Source of the DNA: Nitrospinota bacterium
GTDB taxonomy: Bacteria > UBA8248 > JACPRG01
DNA: 10,605 bases
Assembly (NCBI GenBank): GCA_030740135.1
Contig: JASLXW010000098.1
Location: 1-10,605 of the forward strand
Reading direction: 5' to 3'
How positions within the stretch are numbered: position 1 is the first letter of the stretch; each line of letters opens with the position of its first letter. Positions 5,953 through 10,605 of the stretch are shown piece by piece. Both the position numbers and the translations under genes were made by a program. The notes beneath the pieces are model-generated. The model did no database searches. It saw nothing but the letters and a program-made list of their open reading frames with translations, and was not told where the DNA came from.

Positions 5953-6624
5953 ATGCAAGCACCCCTTTTCACGTCCTTCGACGAGAAGGTGTTTCCCGAC
6001 CATTCGGCGATCATCGTCGTGGACGTCCAGAACGACTTCTGCGCCACGGACGGCTGGATGGGGAAAGGCGGCCGGAACCTGCCGCTGGAGGACATTCAGG
6101 AGATGGGTCCCCGCCTGGAGAAGTTCATCGACGCGGCCCGGGTGCATGACGTCCGGGTCGTCTGGATCCGCTGCGCTTACGATGACGTATTCATCGGGAA
6201 CAACCAGAAGGAAAGGACGCAGCGGCGGGTGCACGGCCGCGCCCCGTGCCTCTCGGACACCTGGGGACAGGAATTCTACATCCTGAAGCCGAAGGAGGGC
6301 GAGGTCATCGTCACAAAGCACCGCTACGACGCCTTCGAGGGAACGAACCTCGACGTGGTCCTCAAGTCCAACGGCATCCACACCCTGCTCATGACCGGGT
6401 GCACGACCGAGTGCTGCGTCGAGTCCGCCTCGCGCCACGGCTTCTTCCTGGGTTACTACGTGGTCCTGGTCGATGATTGCTGCGGCACGTTCGACCCGGC
6501 CCTTCAAGAAGGGACGAAGCGGATCATCGACGAGTACTTCGGCGTGGTCTCCACGGCGAAGGAGGTCCAGGCGTCCTGGGAGACGGTGGCGGACGAGCGG
6601 GCCGCGGCGGCGAGCGCGTCATAG
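5953..6624 (+). CDS. Isochorismatase-family cysteine amidohydrolase, copy 1
   Basis: A 223-residue cytosolic hydrolase of the isochorismatase/nicotinamidase fold. The catalytic triad can be read: D24 in IIVVDVQNDF, K122 in VTKHRYDAF, and Cys in TTECCVES, where by alignment with TDxCV-type motifs the nucleophile is C155 and C154 is its neighbour. The stretch LKSNGIHTLLMTG-TTECCVES-FFLGYY resembles ureidoacrylate amidohydrolase RutB and N-carbamoylsarcosine amidase more than PncA, so cleavage of an N-carbamoyl or ureido group is likely. ATG 5953 has a strong AAGGAG at 7 bases; stop TAG. A paralogue follows 68 bases downstream and a hydantoinase after that, suggesting ureide breakdown: cyclic ureide opened by the hydantoinase, then the carbamoyl group hydrolysed here. 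The substrate is inferred from context only; other isochorismatase-fold hydrolases act on nicotinamide or unknown amides. Confidence 0.87.
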   Translation: MQAPLFTSFDEKVFPDHSAIIVVDVQNDFCATDGWMGKGGRNLPLEDIQEMGPRLEKFIDAARVHDVRVVWIRCAYDDVFIGNNQKERTQRRVHGRAPCLSDTWGQEFYILKPKEGEVIVTKHRYDAFEGTNLDVVLKSNGIHTLLMTGCTTECCVESASRHGFFLGYYVVLVDDCCGTFDPALQEGTKRIIDEYFGVVSTAKEVQASWETVADERAAAASAS

Positions 6625-6692
6625 GCGGACGCAGCGAGGAATCCGCACCCGCGGATCGGCGTCCGGCGGCAAAATAAAGGGGTTGTGAGAAA

Positions 6693-7376
6693 TTGCGGGC
6701 CCCCCTTTTCACGTCCTTTGAAGAGAAAGTGCATCCCGCCCACTCGGCGGTCATCGTGGTGGACGTCCAAAACGACTTCTGTCACGACGAAGGCTGGATG
6801 GGAAAGAAGGGCCGAAAAGTCCCCCTCCGGGACGTTCAGGCCATGGTCCCCCGGCCCTGCCGGTTCATCGATGCCGCCCGGGACCGCCGGACGCCGATCC
6901 TCTGGGTCCGGGGCGCTTACGATGAGGTCTTCCTGGCGGCGAACCAGAGAGAGAGGATTCAGCGGAGGGGATACGGCAGCGCCTCCTGCCTCTCGGGAAC
7001 CTGGGGACAGGATTTCTACATCCTGAGGCCGAAGGAGGGCGAGGTCGTCGTCACGAAGCACCGCGCCGACGCCATCGAGGGGACGAACCTCGACGGGGTC
7101 CTCAAGTCGAACGGCATCCACACCCTCCTCATAACCGGCGTGACCACCGAGTGATGCGTCGAGTCCGCCGCGCGCCACGGGTTCTTTCTGGGCTACTACG
7201 TCGTTCTGGTCGAGGACTGCTGCGCAACGTACGACCCGGCCCTCCACGAAGGGACGAAGCGGATCATCGACGAGTACTTCGGCGTGGTCGCCGGAGCGGA
7301 GGAGGTCCAATCGGCCTGGGCGGGTGTTTCCGGCGAGCCGTCTTCGGCGCCCAAGGCGTCATCCGGTGTAGGGTGA
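6693..7376 (+). CDS. Isochorismatase-family amidohydrolase, copy 2, with in-frame UGA (candidate Sec154)
   Basis: A tandem paralogue of copy 1, aligning without gaps from residue 1 to about 200. D24 and K122 are kept. At 7152-7154 the frame has TGA exactly where copy 1 has TGC for C154, so the active site reads TTE-(UGA)-CVES with catalytic C155 intact. The frame then stays open to TGA 7374-7376, giving 227 residues. By hand count 40 of 45 residues after the UGA (155-199) match copy 1; the codons that differ include seven purely synonymous ones, and the replacements are conservative, as expected if translated. A 7-bp hairpin lies at 7161-7184. The likeliest product has a Sec-Cys pair at the nucleophile; a recent nonsense mutation in a redundant copy is the alternative. 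The start is TTG 6693, matching copy 1's start, with AAGGGG (6677-6682) ten bases upstream. The hydantoinase gene follows 75 bases on. Confidence 0.75.
7161..7184 (+). promoter_or_regulatory. Candidate SECIS-like hairpin downstream of amidohydrolase UGA
   Basis: GAGUCCG (7161-7167) pairs with CGGGUUC (7178-7184) in a continuous 7-bp stem (two G-U) around a 10-base loop, six bases after the UGA (7152-7154). The same region of copy 1 has CGGCTTC, which breaks the stem; the change in copy 2 is a synonymous Gly codon (GGC to GGG). That supports a selected RNA structure in the UGA-bearing copy only. The loop does not begin with G, so the match to classic bacterial SECIS is imperfect. Confidence 0.4.
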
Positions 7377-7451
7377 TTCGGGTTTCAAGGTTTGATTGCT
7401 CCTGTTCATTAACCGCCGCTCCGGAAAATTCTTTCCCGGGAGGGTCCGCTC

Positions 7452-8807
7452 TTGATTGATCTGCTTCTGCGGAACGCGAAACTCGTCTTTCCCCGCGAAG
7501 ACGTGCGGGACGGCGCCATCGGCGTGAAGGACGGGAAGATTGCGGGGGTGCACCTGGACGGGGAAACGCCCGAGGCCCGGCGGACGCTCGACGTGGCGGG
7601 CAGGGCGCTTTTTCCGGGCATCATCGACCCGCACATCCACCTGGGCGTCCGCGGCGACCGATACGACGAGGAATGCCTGACCGAGACGCGGGCGGCCCTC
7701 AAAGGCGGAATCACGACGGTCGGCTGCTTTCTTCGGGAGAAGGGCTCATACGTCGGCAAGGTCGAGGATTTCGCGAAGCGGGCGGAGAGCCGGTCCTTCA
7801 TCGACATCCTTTTCCACCTGGTGATCCTGGAACCCGCGCAGATCTCGGACATCCCCATGCTGGCCGACCGGTACGGGAACCCGGCGTTCAAGTTCTACCT
7901 GCACAGCATCCCGCAAATCCCCGTCATGGACCCCGACAATCTCATAAGGGGCTTCGAGGTGATCGCCGGATTGCCCCGGCCCGGATTGGCCTGTGTCCAC
8001 GCGGAAGATCACGAGATGTGCGTGGAGGGGATGAAGCGGCTGAAGGCGGCGGAAAACCCCACGGCCCTCGCCGATTGGATGAGCGCCTCCCCCGACGGCG
8101 CGGAGGGGAAGGCCGTCCGGTTCCTTGCCGCCGCCGCCCAAAAGACCGGGGCCCGCGTTTACATCGTCCACCTCTCCTCCGCCCCGGGCCTGGAAGCCGT
8201 CCGGGAGGCCAAGGCCGCCGGCGCGCCTCTCTTTTGCGAATCGACTTCGACGTACCTGTTCTTCGAGACCACCGATCCGGCGGGGATGATGCTCCGACGC
8301 CAACCGCCCGTCCGGAGCCCGGCCGACCGGGCCGCCCTCTGGACGGGCGTCGCCGACGGCGCCATCGAGACCCTCGGGACGGACAACGTGACGGCGAACG
8401 CCGAGGAGAGCAACTTCACCGGGACGTTCTGGGAGAACCGGGGGGGGATGCCGTGCCTGCCCTGGCACACGGCCCAGATCCTTCATATGGGAATCCACGA
8501 GCACGGCCTGCCGCTCCCCCTCTTGGCCGACCGGATGAGCCGCCGCCCGGCGGAGATCTTCGGCCTCTATCCCCGCAAGGGTTCCTTCGAGATCGGCGCG
8601 GACGCCGACCTGGCGATCATCGACCCGGATTTGGAGAAGGTGGTCCGTGGGGCCGAGGACGGCTCGCGCGCGGAATTCACGCCCATGGAGGGACGGATGC
8701 TGAAGGGCTGGCCGGTGACGGTGGTGAAGGGCGGCGAGGTGGTTGTGGAGGAAGGCGAGCTGGTCACGGACCCGGGGATTGGCCGATGCCTGAACCGGAT
8801 TCCTTAG
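7452..8807 (+). CDS. Hydantoinase/dihydropyrimidinase-family cyclic amidohydrolase
   Basis: A 451-residue cytosolic metal-dependent amidohydrolase. These TIM-barrel enzymes hydrolyse a cyclic amide (hydantoin, dihydropyrimidine, allantoin, dihydroorotate) to an N-carbamoyl acid. Binuclear metal ligands are visible: DPHIHLG (H61, H63), the carboxylated-Lys position in AFKFYLHS (K147), CVHAEDH (H183), IVHLSS (H240) and LGTDN (D311). The C-terminus returns to the small beta domain with GADADLAIIDPD, as in the family, and length is normal. TTG 7452 is chosen because GGGAGGG (7438-7444) sits 7 bases before it and the protein begins in the usual way (LLLRNAKLV). GTDN replaces the commoner GTDH. It follows two amidohydrolases of a type that can cleave carbamoyl groups, so cyclic ureide degradation is likely; allantoinase, hydantoinase and dihydropyrimidinase cannot be told apart by eye. 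Confidence 0.87.
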   Translation: MIDLLLRNAKLVFPREDVRDGAIGVKDGKIAGVHLDGETPEARRTLDVAGRALFPGIIDPHIHLGVRGDRYDEECLTETRAALKGGITTVGCFLREKGSYVGKVEDFAKRAESRSFIDILFHLVILEPAQISDIPMLADRYGNPAFKFYLHSIPQIPVMDPDNLIRGFEVIAGLPRPGLACVHAEDHEMCVEGMKRLKAAENPTALADWMSASPDGAEGKAVRFLAAAAQKTGARVYIVHLSSAPGLEAVREAKAAGAPLFCESTSTYLFFETTDPAGMMLRRQPPVRSPADRAALWTGVADGAIETLGTDNVTANAEESNFTGTFWENRGGMPCLPWHTAQILHMGIHEHGLPLPLLADRMSRRPAEIFGLYPRKGSFEIGADADLAIIDPDLEKVVRGAEDGSRAEFTPMEGRMLKGWPVTVVKGGEVVVEEGELVTDPGIGRCLNRIP

Positions 8808-8816
8808 TGACATAAA

Positions 8817-8894
8817 CCAGGGGGACTTTTTTGAAAAACCGTCCCCCTGGACCCCTCCCAGGGGTTGGGGGACCGTTTTCAAAATGTCCCCCAA
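8817..8894. repeat. Composite palindromic repeat (REP/BIME-like), also likely bidirectional terminator
   Basis: Three hairpins stand head to tail. The first is CCAGGGGGAC (8817-8826) with GTCCCCCTGG (8841-8850), a perfect 10-bp stem around a T6/A5 core. The second is CCCCT-CCC-AGGGG (8852-8864). The third is TTGGGGGAC (8865-8873) with GTCCCCCAA (8886-8894), 9 bp. The outer two are inverted versions of one unit, GGGGGAC...TTTTGAAAA...GTCCCCC, so the whole element is nearly palindromic. It fills the gap between the convergent hydantoinase and mtnA genes. This layout resembles REP/BIME elements spread by REP-associated transposases; no transposase is in the window. Confidence 0.7.
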
Positions 8895-8911
8895 GGTTTC
8901 AGCCCTTGACT

Positions 8912-9952
8912 CTATGACATCCAGATTTCCGGTGTTTCGCCTTTGGCGGGGCGGACGACGCCTTGTTCCGTGATGATCGCGTCCACCAGCCGGGCGGGGG
9001 TGACATCGAAAGCCGGGTTGAAGACGCCGATGCCTTCGGGCGCGACGCGCCGGCCCGCGAAGTGCGTGACCTCATCGGGGCTGCGTTCCTCGATGGGGAT
9101 GCCCTCGCCGGAATCCAGCGAGAAATCGATGGTCGAGGTCGGCGCGGCCACATAGAAGGGGACGCCGTTCTCCCGGGCCAGAACGGCCAGGGAGTAAGTG
9201 CCGATCTTGTTGGCCACGTCGCCGTTACGGGCGATGCGGTCGGCGCCCACCACGACGCAGTCCACCTTGCCCCGGTTCATGCAATGGCCGGCCATGTTGT
9301 CCGAGATCAGCGTCACGGGGATGCCTTCCCGGTGAAGCTCCCAGGCCGTCAGCCTCGCCCCCTGCAAGAATGGCCGGGTCTCGTCCACGAGGACTTCCGC
9401 AATCTTGTTCCGGGCGTGGGCCGATCGGATGACGCCCGCCGCCGTTCCGTATCCGGCCGTGGCCAACGCGCCCGCGTTGCAGTGGGTCAGGACCCGGGCG
9501 TTCGCCTCGATGAGCGCCGCGCCGTGATCGCCGGTCCGGCGGTTCATGGCGATGTCTTCGTCGTGCATCTCGCGGGCCAGTTGAAGCAGACCCTCGGCGA
9601 CCCGGACGGGCGTCCGGCCTTCGGCCGATTCCGCGCGGGCGTAATCAAGACAGCGCCCGATGGCCCAGAACAGGTTGACCGCCGTGGGGCGGGTTTCCCC
9701 CAGCGTCTTCCCGGCGGATTCCAGGTGTTGGAGAAACCCGGGGCCGTCCGGCCCTTTCGTTTCCCGGGCGGCCAGGGCCATTCCGAACGCGGCGGTCACG
9801 CCGATGGCCGGGGCGCCGCGGACGACCATGCTTCGGATGGCGTCGGCCGTTTCCAAGTGGCTCGTGCAGCGGACGTAGGTTTCCTCCAAAGGCAGCTTGC
9901 GCTGGTCGATGAGGACGAGCGCCCCGTCTTCAAATGCAATCGTTTGGACCAT
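8912..9952 (-). CDS. mtnA: S-methyl-5-thioribose-1-phosphate isomerase
   Basis: A 346-residue cytosolic isomerase that converts 5-methylthioribose-1-phosphate to the ribulose form in methionine salvage; in some bacteria the same enzyme serves 5-deoxyribose or MTA shunt pathways. The family core is clear: [12 protein letters not shown] (41-52), [16 protein letters not shown] (156-171) with catalytic C158, [10 protein letters not shown] (216-225), and [18 protein letters not shown] (236-253) with catalytic D238, then [11 protein letters not shown] (266-276). It belongs to the eIF2B-alpha-related fold. ATG 9952 is preferred because [10 protein letters not shown] is the usual MtnA beginning; an upstream in-frame ATG at 9994 would add 14 residues that look unlike the family. 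Neither start has a clear ribosome binding site. No other methionine-salvage gene is adjacent. The gene converges on the hydantoinase across the palindromic repeat. Confidence 0.93.
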   Translation of the reverse strand: MVQTIAFEDGALVLIDQRKLPLEETYVRCTSHLETADAIRSMVVRGAPAIGVTAAFGMALAARETKGPDGPGFLQHLESAGKTLGETRPTAVNLFWAIGRCLDYARAESAEGRTPVRVAEGLLQLAREMHDEDIAMNRRTGDHGAALIEANARVLTHCNAGALATAGYGTAAGVIRSAHARNKIAEVLVDETRPFLQGARLTAWELHREGIPVTLISDNMAGHCMNRGKVDCVVVGADRIARNGDVANKIGTYSLAVLARENGVPFYVAAPTSTIDFSLDSGEGIPIEERSPDEVTHFAGRRVAPEGIGVFNPAFDVTPARLVDAIITEQGVVRPAKGETPEIWMS

Positions 9953-10012
9953 TTGTAGCTTCTTGAAGTTTGAGAACCTGCCGGCGCCGACCATGGAGCT
10001 GTTGCCAAGCCA

Positions 10013-10528
10013 CTAATAATATCGTTTGGTGTCTTTGCTGAGCAGATCGATTTCTTCGGTCACCAAATGAGAGCGCAATTGGTTGTACGTCCGACCGTCG
10101 TTATGCTCCCATTTTCGGTAAATGGCCCAGGAGCAGTAATCTGCAATCTGGATCCATGCGTTGCTTGCTCGATGATGATGGAATGATTCGAACCGAACAT
10201 TCTTGGGCAAGATGGCGCGGCATGTTGTCTTAATCGCCTTTTCTACAGACTCCCGGTGTTTGTGGATGGGAAGTGAATCCGTGAACAGGAGTACGGAATT
10301 TGTGGTTGGCCTCAGGGCGCGGGTGATGGCGGTTTTTAGGGGGATAGACGCGAACCTTGAGTAGAACTTGTGGGACTCATAGTGCTCGCGGTTGACCTTG
10401 CACTTTTCAATCACTATCCCCGAAAATCGCCAATTGTCCTGGCGGGCCAAAGCCGATACGACCGCGTCCCGGTTAATCTGTCTCTCCTCTGCCGCATGAA
10501 ATGCTTCGATGTTGTGGCCATTTTTCAA
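10013..10528 (-). CDS. DUF3800-like protein, probably lacking its N-terminus
   Basis: 171 residues from TTG 10528. The C-terminal half carries LLFTDSLPIHK (80-90) and SNAWIQIADYCSWAIYRKWEHND (122-144), the IQIADYCSWAIYRKWE stretch being typical of DUF3800 proteins, which are poorly characterised and often found near mobile or defence genes. Full-length members usually start with a DESG-type acidic strand; that part is absent here. The frame upstream of TTG is open only to a TAA at about 10556-10558, so either this is a short form or the 5' end has been lost. Base composition is distinctly AT-richer than every neighbour and codon use differs, pointing to recent acquisition. It lies 60 bases before mtnA on the same strand. 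Function unknown. Confidence 0.6.
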   Translation of the reverse strand: MKNGHNIEAFHAAEERQINRDAVVSALARQDNWRFSGIVIEKCKVNREHYESHKFYSRFASIPLKTAITRALRPTTNSVLLFTDSLPIHKHRESVEKAIKTTCRAILPKNVRFESFHHHRASNAWIQIADYCSWAIYRKWEHNDGRTYNQLRSHLVTEEIDLLSKDTKRYY

Positions 10529-10545
10529 GGCGATTGCAAAAGATT

Positions 10546-10569
10546 TGACACCGGATTAGGCTGGTGTCA
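10546..10569 (-). terminator. Hairpin upstream of the DUF3800-like gene
   Basis: TGACACC (10546-10552) and GGTGTCA (10563-10569) are perfect inverse arms, extendable to 9 bp with one G-U pair and a 6-base loop. On the minus strand the stem is followed by AATCTTTT, so it may terminate a gene lying beyond the window edge, or be an operator or attenuator for the DUF3800-like gene. Its position just upstream suggests that the coding region really begins near 10528. Confidence 0.4.
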
Positions 10570-10605
10570 TGGACCTGAAGGGCTTTGAAGGCCTTGTAAA
10601 AACGG

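Noticed and set aside
5736..6095. N-terminal extension of the ATPase by 120 residues
   Set aside because: It runs through the divergent promoter and the start of the opposite gene; the extension is not family-like and a good ribosome binding site precedes ATG 5735.
3428..7376. Genome-wide UGA reassignment to Trp or Gly
   Set aside because: UGA is used as a normal stop by several genes here, and the two internal UGAs align with Cys, not Trp or Gly.
1..10605. CRISPR arrays, tRNA or rRNA genes
   Set aside because: No regularly spaced direct repeats and no recognisable tRNA or rRNA sequence were seen on reading both strands.

Overview
The window is GC-rich bacterial DNA, tightly packed, with SD-led ATG, GTG and TTG starts. 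The gene set (NifU-type Fe-S protein, ATP-grasp ligase, P1B metal ATPase, CcdA-type membrane protein, hydantoinase, MtnA) does not fix the taxon. An environmental lineage that uses selenocysteine, for example of the Desulfobacterota type, is a reasonable guess. UGA acts as an ordinary stop here (NifU-like gene, CcdA gene), so the two in-frame UGAs described below are local recoding or lesions, not a changed genetic code.

Layout. Positions 2-181: 3' end of a NifU/NfuA-type Fe-S protein (+). 352-1605: ATP-grasp ligase (+). 1704-2679: ferredoxin-NADP reductase-like flavoprotein (+), split by a one-base frameshift in a GGGG run. Facing it on the minus strand is a metal-handling cluster, read from 5735 down to 2771: a P1B-type ATPase with an N-terminal HMA domain and a YPC (not CPC) membrane motif, truncated after its seventh helix; a small HMA domain whose GMxCxxC motif reads GMH-(UGA)-GGC; and a CcdA/DsbD-type membrane protein that overlaps it through its ribosome binding site. 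The ATPase promoter looks MerR-type, with a 19-bp spacer holding a perfect dyad.

Divergent from the ATPase (5953-8807, +) are two tandem isochorismatase-family amidohydrolases and a hydantoinase/dihydropyrimidinase-family cyclic amidohydrolase. Together they could open a cyclic ureide and remove its carbamoyl group. The second amidohydrolase has an in-frame UGA exactly where its paralogue has the first Cys of a Cys-Cys pair, next to the catalytic Cys, and its reading frame stays conserved afterwards. A compact palindromic repeat (8817-8894) separates this run from a minus-strand mtnA gene. An AT-richer, probably acquired DUF3800-like gene lies at the right end.

Main point: two unrelated genes about 3.5 kb apart each carry UGA at a position occupied by a functional cysteine, with a hairpin just downstream. 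The best reading is two selenoproteins: a Sec-containing metal-binding HMA domain coupled to a P1B ATPase and a CcdA-like thiol redox protein, and a Sec-Cys amidohydrolase. Nonsense mutation remains the alternative and could be tested by comparison with homologues.
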